Below are positions 52,791-61,234 of a DNA stretch of 64,000 nt, in pieces. Position numbers and translations under genes: made by a program. Position 1 is the stretch's first letter. Every line of letters starts with the position of its first letter. The DNA comes from an uncultured Methylotenera sp. (GTDB lineage Bacteria > Pseudomonadota > Gammaproteobacteria > Burkholderiales > Methylophilaceae): positions 1-64,000 of the forward strand of contig NZ_CAMLGS010000002.1 of the NCBI RefSeq assembly GCF_946479685.1, in the 5' to 3' direction. The notes beneath the pieces were generated by a model that searched no databases, had not been told where the DNA came from, and saw only the letters and a list, made by a program, of their open reading frames with translations.

Positions 52791-55700
52791 ATGACGCAGA
52801 ACACCCTGCCAATCCCCAAAAAAGGCCAAGCAAATCGGCTAACTCTCACCAGTAATGGCGAAGATGCCTTTGCGCTGGCGATGCTAGCCAAGCAATCCCA
52901 AGCACAAAAGCCACATCAGCCATTAGTGATTATCACCGCTGGCGGCTTTGATGCGCAAAGGCTGTTAGAAGAGATTCCGTATTTTGCGCCTGAGTTATCT
53001 GTGCATTTATTGCCGGATTGGGAAACCCTGCCTTATGACCAATTTTCACCGCACCCGGACTTAATTTCAGACCGTCTCACTACGCTCTACCATATTGCGC
53101 AAAACGCTTTTGATGTTGTGATTGTGCCGTTAGCCACAGCATTGATACGCTTGAGCCCCAAGGCTTATTTAAGCGCCAATACCTTTATGCTCAAAAAAGG
53201 GCAGACACTGGATATTGAAGCACTGCGTCTGCAATGTGCAGAAGCTGGCTATCACCATGTTACACAGGTCATCTCGCACGGTGAGTTCAGTGTGCGTGGC
53301 GGCCTAGTCGATTTATTCCCGATGGGTTCTGCCCTGCCATACCGTATTGATTTGTTTGATGATGAAATTGAAACAATACGCACTTTTGATGTAGATACAC
53401 AGCGTAGCCTATACCCGGTACCAGAAATCAGATTGCTGCCCGCGCGCGAGTTTCCGCTGGATGAAGCCGGTATTGCCTTGTTCCGCAGCCAGTTCCGCGA
53501 GGCATTTGAAGGTGACCCGCAACGTGCGAAGATCTATAAAGATGTGAGCAAAGGCATCGCCTCTGGCGGTATTGAATGGTATTTACCACTGTTCTTTGAA
53601 CAAACAGCCACCTTGCTAGACTATTTGGCAGCAGACAGTTTATTGTGCCTGCATGGCGATCTCGATTTCAGCGCCCAACAGTTCTGGCGTGAAGCACAAT
53701 CGCGCTATCGCACCTTGGCGCATGATGCTGAGCGCCCGTTACTGCCACCGGAAAAGCTACTGATTAAAACTGAAGATTTCTTCAGTGCTACGCATACTTT
53801 TACCAGAGTAGTGCTCACCATAAATAGCTCAGGCGACACTAAAGCTGCAAACACCCTGCCTGCACTCGACATTGAGCGCCGCGCCGAGCAGCCGCTGCAT
53901 AAGCTAACTGCTTTCATCCATGAGTTTAAGGGCCGCATCCTGATTGTGGCAGAAAGCCTGGGCCGCCGCGAAACCATGGCACAATTATTTGCCGAACATG
54001 GTTTAAAGGTCGCCATCTGTGAAACTTGGGCGGAATTTCAAGCCAGCGACGCACACGTAATGCTAGGCGTCAGCACGCTGCATCGTGGCGTAGTACTTAG
54101 CGATCACCGCGCACAGCCGATTGCTGTCATCACCGAAGCAGAGTTGTACGCCGCCACTGTACGCCAGCAGCGTCGCCGTGAAAAAGAAAAAGCGCGCAGT
54201 ACCGAGGGCATGCTCAAAGATTTATCCGAGCTGCGCATCAACGACCCGGTAGTACACGAACAGCACGGTGTAGGCCGTTATAAAGGCCTGATTAACCTAG
54301 ACTTAGGTGAAGGTGAAACCGAATTCCTGCTCTTGGAATATTACGGTGACGATAAGCTATACGTACCAGTTTCACAGTTATTCCTAATCTCGCGCTACTC
54401 AGGCGGCCCACCGGAATCTGCCCCATTGCACCGCTTAGGTAGCGGCAGCTGGGAAAAAGCCAAGAAAAAAGCGCTTAAGCAAATCCGCGATACAGCGGCA
54501 GAGCTGCTTAACCTGTATGCACAGCGCGCAGCTAGACGCGGTCATGCCTTTACCTTAAGCCTGCAAGATTACGAAGCATTCTGCGAAGGCTTCCCGTTTG
54601 AGGAAACGGCAGACCAGCTGGAAGCTATTGAGAATGTGATTAAAGACATGCAATCCGGCCGCCCGATGGATAGGCTGGTATGTGGCGATGTGGGCTTTGG
54701 TAAAACCGAGGTTGCACTGCGCGCAGCATTTGTGGCGGTGATGGGCGGACGTCAGGTTGCCGTATTGGTGCCAACCACCCTGCTTGCCGAGCAGCACTTT
54801 AATAACTTTAGCGACCGCTTTGCCGAGTGGCCAATCAAAATCGCTGAAATCTCACGTTTTAGAACCGCAAAAGAGCAAGCTGAAGCCTTGCGTGGTCTGG
54901 AAGCAGGCGAAATTGACATTATCATCGGCACCCATCGTTTAATTCAAAAAGATGTGCGCTTTAAAAATTTAGGTCTAGTGATACTGGATGAAGAGCACCG
55001 CTTTGGCGTGCGCCAGAAAGAACAGCTCAAAGCACTGCGCGCAGAGGTAGATGTACTGACGCTGACCGCAACCCCGATTCCACGTACCTTAAGCATGGCG
55101 ATGGAAGGCTTGCGTGAATTTAGCGTGATTGCCACCCCTCCGCAAAAACGCTTGAGTATTAAAACCTTCCATACCGAATACTCTGAAGGCATTATCCGTG
55201 AAGCGGTAACCCGCGAGTTTAAGCGCGGTGGGCAAGTGTATTTTCTACACAATGAAGTCGACACCATACACTCCATGCGCGAAAAACTAGAGCGCATCTT
55301 GCCTGACGCCCGCATCGCGGTGGCGCATGGTCAGTTGCGTGAGCGCGAGCTGGAACATGTGATGCGCGACTTTTATCACCAGCGCTTCAACTTATTGCTA
55401 TGCACCACCATTATTGAAACCGGTATCGACGTACCGACCGCCAACACCATCATCATGAACAAAGCCGACATGTTTGGCCTGGCGCAAATGCACCAACTGC
55501 GCGGCCGTGTTGGGCGCTCGCACCATCAAGCTTATGCTTATCTACTGACTGAAGCTGGCCGTAAAATCACGGTACAGGCGCAAAAACGCCTGGATGCGAT
55601 TCAACTGATGGAAGACCTGGGCGCTGGCTTCCACTTAGCGATGCACGACTTGGAGATTCGTGGTGCCGGTGAGCTGTTAGGTGACTCACAAAGCGGCGAA

Positions 55701-56231
55701 ATGCAGGAAATCGGCTTTAATCTATACGCCGATATGCTGAATCATGCAGTGAAACAATTGAAGGCTGGTAAGGAGCCGGACCTCAACGCACCGCTAGGCG
55801 TCACTACTGAAATCAACCTGCACACTCCTGCACTATTAACTAACGACTACTGCCCGGACGTGCACGAGCGCTTGGTGATTTATAAACGCCTGGCTAACTG
55901 CAACGATGACGACAGCCTAGACAACCTGCAGGAAGAGCTGATTGACCGCTTTGGCCTGCTGCCGGAGCAAGGCGAGGCACTCATGGCATGCCACCGCTTG
56001 CGTATTGCCGCCAAACCGCTAGGCATTATCAAAATTGATGCCTCCGATGCCGCGATTCAATTACAGTTTAACCCTAGGGCAGATATCGACCCGTTAAAAC
56101 TGATTAACTTGCTGCAACGCGATAAACGCTGCCGCATGAACGGGCCGGATAAACTGCGAGTTTCCATCGGGCTGGAAGCCATCAACCTACGCGCCGACTT
56201 TGTGAAAAGCCTGCTTAAGGAATTTGTGTAA
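52791..56231 (+). CDS. mfd: Transcription-repair coupling factor
   Basis: 1146-residue Mfd, which displaces RNA polymerase stalled at DNA lesions and recruits UvrA. The UvrB-like N-terminal domain (1–340) includes YDQFSPHPDLISDRL. The RNA-polymerase-interacting CarD-like domain begins INDPVVHEQHGVGRYKGL (about 483–500). The motor domains carry GDVGFGKT at 632–639, DEEHRFGVRQKEQLK and TATPIPRTL, with QLRGRVGRSHHQAYAYLL in motif VI. The C-terminal TRCF domain is present. Length is normal. A 12-bp hairpin follows. Confidence 0.97.
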   Translation: MTQNTLPIPKKGQANRLTLTSNGEDAFALAMLAKQSQAQKPHQPLVIITAGGFDAQRLLEEIPYFAPELSVHLLPDWETLPYDQFSPHPDLISDRLTTLYHIAQNAFDVVIVPLATALIRLSPKAYLSANTFMLKKGQTLDIEALRLQCAEAGYHHVTQVISHGEFSVRGGLVDLFPMGSALPYRIDLFDDEIETIRTFDVDTQRSLYPVPEIRLLPAREFPLDEAGIALFRSQFREAFEGDPQRAKIYKDVSKGIASGGIEWYLPLFFEQTATLLDYLAADSLLCLHGDLDFSAQQFWREAQSRYRTLAHDAERPLLPPEKLLIKTEDFFSATHTFTRVVLTINSSGDTKAANTLPALDIERRAEQPLHKLTAFIHEFKGRILIVAESLGRRETMAQLFAEHGLKVAICETWAEFQASDAHVMLGVSTLHRGVVLSDHRAQPIAVITEAELYAATVRQQRRREKEKARSTEGMLKDLSELRINDPVVHEQHGVGRYKGLINLDLGEGETEFLLLEYYGDDKLYVPVSQLFLISRYSGGPPESAPLHRLGSGSWEKAKKKALKQIRDTAAELLNLYAQRAARRGHAFTLSLQDYEAFCEGFPFEETADQLEAIENVIKDMQSGRPMDRLVCGDVGFGKTEVALRAAFVAVMGGRQVAVLVPTTLLAEQHFNNFSDRFAEWPIKIAEISRFRTAKEQAEALRGLEAGEIDIIIGTHRLIQKDVRFKNLGLVILDEEHRFGVRQKEQLKALRAEVDVLTLTATPIPRTLSMAMEGLREFSVIATPPQKRLSIKTFHTEYSEGIIREAVTREFKRGGQVYFLHNEVDTIHSMREKLERILPDARIAVAHGQLRERELEHVMRDFYHQRFNLLLCTTIIETGIDVPTANTIIMNKADMFGLAQMHQLRGRVGRSHHQAYAYLLTEAGRKITVQAQKRLDAIQLMEDLGAGFHLAMHDLEIRGAGELLGDSQSGEMQEIGFNLYADMLNHAVKQLKAGKEPDLNAPLGVTTEINLHTPALLTNDYCPDVHERLVIYKRLANCNDDDSLDNLQEELIDRFGLLPEQGEALMACHRLRIAAKPLGIIKIDASDAAIQLQFNPRADIDPLKLINLLQRDKRCRMNGPDKLRVSIGLEAINLRADFVKSLLKEFV

Positions 56232-56238
56232 AACACCT

Positions 56239-56270
56239 AGCGTGCTTATGTTGCAATACATAAGCACGCT
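56239..56270 (+). terminator. Hairpin after mfd
   Basis: AGCGTGCTTATG / CATAAGCACGCT, a perfect 12-bp stem with an 8-nt loop, eight bases after the mfd stop. The following sequence ATTGCTTAGT is only moderately T-rich. A probable transcription terminator. Confidence 0.7.
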
Positions 56271-56434
56271 ATTGCTTAGTCTCGAACTTAGTCAGCCTCA
56301 CTCCCACAGCGTCAACTACCACTGCTCAATACCGGCTGAAACTGTCATATAAACTTCATTTAGCCATCGCTTAATGTGATTATGATAGCGGCTCGAAATC
56401 GCCATGCAGATATAAAACTAAACCTTGTATCTAT

Positions 56435-58438
56435 ATGAAATCGCTTTACAATGCTTGTACATGTAGGCAAAGGCTTAGTGCAGTGAATCAGTTTTTCCGA
56501 AAAAAATTCTCCAGAGTAGATTTAATCGTATTACGCATTGTCGGCATTTACCTTGCATTCGGCCTAGTGTGGATATTGACTTCTGACTCTGTGCTATCGA
56601 GCCTGATTACTAGTCACGAAGAGTTCTCCATCTTGAGTACCTACAAAGGCGTAGCCTTTGTTTTTATCACTGCAGTGTTGCTTTATTCACTCGTCCGCAA
56701 AACCTTAAAACAGCAGCAACGCATAGAACAATCACTACAAGCCAGTGAAGAACGCTGGAAATTTGCGCTGGAAGGTTCTGGTGACGGCGTATGGGACTGG
56801 GACTTGCCTAGCGACCATGTGTACCGCTCCGCCCGCTGGAGCCAAATCTACGGCTACGCTGAAAATGAAATCGTCGCTACCGCCGCCGCAGGCAGGGAGT
56901 TGGTTCATCCTGATGACTTGGCAATACTGATTAGTGATGTGCAAAACTATTTCGCAGGAAATAGTGACGTGTACATTTCCGAGTTTCGCCTACGCTGCAA
57001 AGACGGCTCTTGGAAATGGACACTGGCGCGCGGTATGACAGTGAGCAGGTCTGCAGATGGTAAACCATTAAGAATGATTGGTACCCACACCGATATTACC
57101 AACCGCAAAAACTCGGAAGCGCAAGTCACGCATTTAGCGCACTATGATCAACTCACCGGTTTACCTAATCGCGTGCTGTTTCTTGATAGATTTAAGCAAG
57201 ATATTAAAAAGGCGCAGCGTACTGGCAATATTGTGACCCTCATGTTTCTAGATTTGGATAAGTTCAAAGAGGTGAACGACTCGCTGGGACATGACATTGG
57301 CGACATGCTGCTCAAAGATGTAGCCCGGCGCCTAGGAAGCTGCGTGCGGGATTCTGACACCGTAGCGCGCATGGGTGGCGATGAGTTCACTATTATCCTT
57401 AACGATATTAACAGTCAGGTGAATATCGAGCGCATCGCGCAGGATATTTTAAATAAGCTGACCACGCCGTTTCATCTGGGCGATGAAGTCATCCATGTCA
57501 GCACCAGTATTGGTATCAGCAACTACCCAAAAGATGGTACCGAAGTAGAGCTACTGCTTAAAAACGCAGACCAAGCCATGTACGTGGCAAAAGAGCAAGG
57601 TCGTAATCGCTATCAGTACTTCACACCGGTGATGCAGGAAGAAGCATTAAAACGCATGCGTCTGATTAGTGATTTATGGGGCGCATTAAATGACAACCAG
57701 TTCCGCGTGTACTACCAGCCGATTGTGGAACTGGCAACCGGTGCGATTTTTAAAGCCGAGGCGCTTATCCGCTGGCAACACCCGACACGCGGCCTGGTCA
57801 GCCCTAATGAGTTTATCCCAGTAGCTGAAGATACAGGCTTGATTGTAGATATTGGTGATTGGCTGTTTAATGAAGTAGCTAGCCAGATGGCAAAATGGAA
57901 AAGAGACTACCCTAACCTGCAAGTGAGCGTAAATAAATCACCAGTGCAGTTTAGAAGCGTACACGACAACTGCTCCAACTGGATAGAACGCCTAGAGCAG
58001 CTCGGCTTATCTGGTGAGAACTTTATTGTAGAGATTACCGAAGGCTTGCTGCTGGATGCTAGAGATTCGGTGGTGAATCAGCTCAATGCGTTTAGAGAAG
58101 CCGGCATAAAAATCGCGATTGATGATTTTGGCACTGGCTATTCATCACTGGCTTACCTGCGTAAGTTCGATATTGATTTTGTGAAGATCGACCGCTCGTT
58201 CACCTCCAATATCATCCCTAGCTCCAGTGATATGGTGCTATGTGAAGCCATAATCGAAATGTCGCACAAGCTGGGCATGAAAGTGATTGCCGAAGGGGTA
58301 GAAACCCATGAGCAACGCGACTTATTACGCAATGCCGACTGCGATTTTGCACAAGGCTACTTGTATTCAAAACCAGTTTCTGTCGACCAATTTGAACAAC
58401 TGCTCAACGCTACGCAATCTAACTTCAGCCTAAACTAG
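56435..58438 (+). CDS. Membrane PAS–GGDEF–EAL cyclic-di-GMP enzyme
   Basis: 667-residue protein. Two membrane helices (about 32–50 and 73–92) precede a PAS domain (about 108–225; DGVWDWDLPSDHVYRSARW is PAS_3-like). The GGDEF domain has MGGDEF with inhibitory site RDSD five residues before, and the EAL domain has AEALIRW, VEITEGLLL, IDDFGTGYSSLAYLRKFD and EGVETHEQ. Both active sites look intact. It lies downstream of mfd across a terminator and is convergent with hflX. Confidence 0.94.
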   Translation: MKSLYNACTCRQRLSAVNQFFRKKFSRVDLIVLRIVGIYLAFGLVWILTSDSVLSSLITSHEEFSILSTYKGVAFVFITAVLLYSLVRKTLKQQQRIEQSLQASEERWKFALEGSGDGVWDWDLPSDHVYRSARWSQIYGYAENEIVATAAAGRELVHPDDLAILISDVQNYFAGNSDVYISEFRLRCKDGSWKWTLARGMTVSRSADGKPLRMIGTHTDITNRKNSEAQVTHLAHYDQLTGLPNRVLFLDRFKQDIKKAQRTGNIVTLMFLDLDKFKEVNDSLGHDIGDMLLKDVARRLGSCVRDSDTVARMGGDEFTIILNDINSQVNIERIAQDILNKLTTPFHLGDEVIHVSTSIGISNYPKDGTEVELLLKNADQAMYVAKEQGRNRYQYFTPVMQEEALKRMRLISDLWGALNDNQFRVYYQPIVELATGAIFKAEALIRWQHPTRGLVSPNEFIPVAEDTGLIVDIGDWLFNEVASQMAKWKRDYPNLQVSVNKSPVQFRSVHDNCSNWIERLEQLGLSGENFIVEITEGLLLDARDSVVNQLNAFREAGIKIAIDDFGTGYSSLAYLRKFDIDFVKIDRSFTSNIIPSSSDMVLCEAIIEMSHKLGMKVIAEGVETHEQRDLLRNADCDFAQGYLYSKPVSVDQFEQLLNATQSNFSLN

Positions 58439-58441
58439 CTT

Positions 58442-58513
58442 AGTGCTCTCAACCAATCAAGTGCTCTCAACCAATCTAGTGCTTTCACCCAACTTAGTGC
58501 TTTCAATTAGTTT
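58442..58513 (-). repeat. 18-bp tandem repeat at the end of hflX
   Basis: Four copies of an 18-bp unit (plus-strand form AGTGCTCTCAACCAATCA; two early copies differ at one base, later ones drift). It is in frame with hflX: three units encode KLIEST, KLGEST and RLVEST; the fourth reads TGA-TTG-GTT-GAG-AGC-ACT, so the stop arose inside the repeat by AGA to TGA. Confidence 0.85.
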
Positions 58514-59827
58514 ATTCACCGCGCTAAGTTCACCCCGCACTTTAAAATACGCCCCCACATGGTCAGAGGTTTCTGCCAACACTTGGCAAGTTGCATAGAT
58601 CTCTTTACGCAATTGCTGCGCGTCCCACGGTAAGAATAACTCCGCTTCAATTTGATCCTGCTGGTAAAACGCAACAATCTTTTTATGTAACTGCGCTACA
58701 TCGTCAGGCCGTCTCGCACTCATCACCACACAATCTGGGTAGCGGTTCTGCAAGGTAAGCGTTAACTCTGCCTGTGCTGCCTCATCACCAACAAAATCAA
58801 TTTTATTAAACACACGGATACGTGGCACATCATCTGCACCAATCTCGGTAAGCACCTCGTTAGTAACTTCAAGTTGGCGTTCAAACCCTGGGTCGCTGGC
58901 ATCAATCACGTGCAGTAGCAGCGATGCATCCAACGCCTCGTCCAAGGTTGATTTAAATGAAGCAACCAAGCCATGCGGCAGGTTTTTAATAAAGCCTACC
59001 GTGTCACTCACCAGAATACGCGGTATGCTCTCCGGGTACAGCGCTCGCACTGTGGTGTCTAGTGTTGCAAATAGTTTATTCGCGACCAGCACTTCACTGC
59101 CGGTTAGCGCTCGCATCAAGGTAGATTTACCCGCATTGGTATAGCCAACCAGCGCAACACCTGCCAAACCTTGGCGCTCTTGCCGACGCGCACGCTGAGT
59201 TTTACGCTCTGCATCCATTGCAATAATATCTTGCTGCAACTCTGCAATGCGGTCGCGAATTTTACGCCTATCCAGTTCAGTATGTGACTCACCAGCACCG
59301 CGCCCACCTTCACCACTACGCTGCCTGCCCTGCGGGCCTGCCAGTTTTGCCGCCTCACGCAGACGTGGCGCCATATAACCCAAGCGGGCGATTTCAACTT
59401 GCGCTCGCGCCGCACGCGAGCGTGCATTACGATGAAAAATCTCCAGAATCACCATGGTGCGGTCCATCACCTCGCAGCCGACTTCTTTTTCAAGATTACG
59501 TGCCTGCGATGGCGATATTTCGTGGTCAACCAATACCGTGTCAATTTCCCAATCATTGATATTGGGTGGTGCTTTATCAAACTCCACCTCATATGACTCA
59601 TGATTGACGAAAGCGCGTATCTCTTCGCGCTTACCTTCGCCAAGATAAGCTTTGATATCAAATCCGGCGCGCTTCTGCACAAAGGTTTTAACTACGTCAT
59701 AGCCTAGGGTTTTGGCAAGCTCGCGCAGCTCGGTTAATGATGCTTCAAACTCAGCGTCACTCACGTTAGGTAATTGAACTGCAGCGACCAGCGCGAGATT
59801 TGAGCGCTCTTTAACTTCTTTTTGCAT
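58457..59827 (-). CDS. hflX: Ribosome-rescue GTPase HflX
   Basis: 456-residue HflX, a GTPase that splits stalled ribosomes, especially after heat stress. The N-terminal domain (1–165) is typical, followed by the glycine-rich linker GPQGRQRSGEGGRGAGESHT. G1 is GYTNAGKS at 228–235, G3 DTVGFIKNLP and G4 FNKIDFV. The C-terminal end carries a short hexapeptide repeat tail (see the repeat entry) not found in usual HflX. No hfq gene is next to it, although many proteobacteria have hfq–hflX together. Confidence 0.95.
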   Translation of the reverse strand: MQKEVKERSNLALVAAVQLPNVSDAEFEASLTELRELAKTLGYDVVKTFVQKRAGFDIKAYLGEGKREEIRAFVNHESYEVEFDKAPPNINDWEIDTVLVDHEISPSQARNLEKEVGCEVMDRTMVILEIFHRNARSRAARAQVEIARLGYMAPRLREAAKLAGPQGRQRSGEGGRGAGESHTELDRRKIRDRIAELQQDIIAMDAERKTQRARRQERQGLAGVALVGYTNAGKSTLMRALTGSEVLVANKLFATLDTTVRALYPESIPRILVSDTVGFIKNLPHGLVASFKSTLDEALDASLLLHVIDASDPGFERQLEVTNEVLTEIGADDVPRIRVFNKIDFVGDEAAQAELTLTLQNRYPDCVVMSARRPDDVAQLHKKIVAFYQQDQIEAELFLPWDAQQLRKEIYATCQVLAETSDHVGAYFKVRGELSAVNKLIESTKLGESTRLVEST

Positions 59828-59975
59828 TAGAGGACAGGTGTGTTAATTTATTGAGGGCAGATAGTACCTGAAAAGTACCATTTGTCCTTGTTGAGTTTAC
59901 AGTTAAGCGCTATAAATCGTAATTAAAACAAAATAGTTAGATACTTTAGGTTCATACATTTAGGCACCCATCTAT

Positions 59976-61091
59976 TTAGCGCATACCTAGCACTAACGCC
60001 GGCTCATGGAAGGCAAAGCCCAAAGCGTTGGCCACAGGCAAGTTAGTTACTTTGCCTTGATGGATATTTAAGCCGTTACGCAAATCTGCATCATCACGTA
60101 ACGCCTGCAAGCCATTGTCTGCCAGCGCAATCACATATGGCAAAGTGGCGTTATTCAGCGCGTAAGCTGAGGTACGCGGTACCGAGCCCGGCATATTGGC
60201 CACACAGTAATGAATCACCCCATCGACCACATAAGTCGGTGCATCATGCGTGGTGGGATGCGCAGTTTCGCAACAACCGCCTTGGTCAATCGCCACATCC
60301 ACAATCACACTACCAGGCTTCATGCGCGCTACGATTTCATGCGTAATCAGCTTAGGGGCTGATGCGCCTGGAATCAACACTGCGCCAATTACCAGGTCTG
60401 CTATCACACAGTGCTGCTCAATCGCCGCCGCGGTAGAGCATACCGTGTGCAGGCGTTGGCCGAATTGCTTTTGCAGTTTACGCAGCACTTCTATGTTGCG
60501 GTCTAGCACCGTTACATTAGCGCCCATGCCTAGCGCCACATCAATCGCGTGCAACCCAACCACACCGCCACCGATTACTGTGACTTGCGCTGGCGCCACT
60601 CCGGGAATACCACCTAACAATACACCCAAGCCGCCATGTGTTTTTTCCAGAAAGTAAGCACCGGCCTGTACGGCAAGCCTGCCCGCCACTTCAGACATCG
60701 GTGCCAATAACGGTAAGCCGCCTTTGCCAGTCACTGTTTCATAAGCAATGCAGGTTGCACCAGAATCAATCAGGTCAGTTGCCTGCTGCGGATCAGGTGC
60801 AAGATGCAAATAAGTAAAAAGCATCTGTCCGGCTTGCAGCCATTGCCGCTCTATGGCTTGCGGCTCTTTGACTTTAACAATGAGTTCAGCGCTTTTAAAC
60901 AGCTCTTGTGCCGAGCGTATGATCGTTGCACCGGCTGCCACATAATCCGCATCGGAAGCGCTGATGCCGCTGCCAGCGCTGGCCTCTACCACTACTTCAT
61001 GGCCACGTGCTACCAGTTCGCGTACGTTTTCTGGCACTAGGCCTACGCGGTACTCTTGCGCTTTTATTTCTTTAGGTACACCAATCAGCAT
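59976..61091 (-). CDS. ald: Alanine dehydrogenase
   Basis: 371-residue NAD-dependent alanine dehydrogenase interconverting alanine and pyruvate plus ammonia. The N-terminal signature is GVPKEIKAQEYRVGLVPENV, with the substrate-binding Lys in IVKVKEPQ and His in LFTYLHLAPD. The NAD-binding Rossmann segment is VTVIGGGVVGLHAIDVALGM (about 170–189). Length matches the family. The right flank up to 61234 contains a short 13-bp tandem repeat and no gene. Confidence 0.96.
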   Translation of the reverse strand: MLIGVPKEIKAQEYRVGLVPENVRELVARGHEVVVEASAGSGISASDADYVAAGATIIRSAQELFKSAELIVKVKEPQAIERQWLQAGQMLFTYLHLAPDPQQATDLIDSGATCIAYETVTGKGGLPLLAPMSEVAGRLAVQAGAYFLEKTHGGLGVLLGGIPGVAPAQVTVIGGGVVGLHAIDVALGMGANVTVLDRNIEVLRKLQKQFGQRLHTVCSTAAAIEQHCVIADLVIGAVLIPGASAPKLITHEIVARMKPGSVIVDVAIDQGGCCETAHPTTHDAPTYVVDGVIHYCVANMPGSVPRTSAYALNNATLPYVIALADNGLQALRDDADLRNGLNIHQGKVTNLPVANALGFAFHEPALVLGMR

Positions 61092-61164
61092 AAGCTAGCA
61101 CCCCTAATTCTGGTTTTTATACTTAAGTATTTATACTAAGTTCTAATCTTGATTTTCGTCATAG

Positions 61165-61203
61165 ATGAAAGTCGTAAATGAAAGCCATAAATGAGAGTCT
61201 TGG
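61165..61203. repeat. Short 13-bp tandem repeat
   Basis: Three copies of a 13-base unit: ATGAAAGTCGTAA, ATGAAAGCCATAA, ATGAGAGTCTTGG. The third copy is more divergent. It lies between ald and the AddA-type gene; no function is evident. Confidence 0.55.
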
Positions 61204-61234
61204 CTTCTAGCCTTAGTTCGTAAACGTAACGAAT

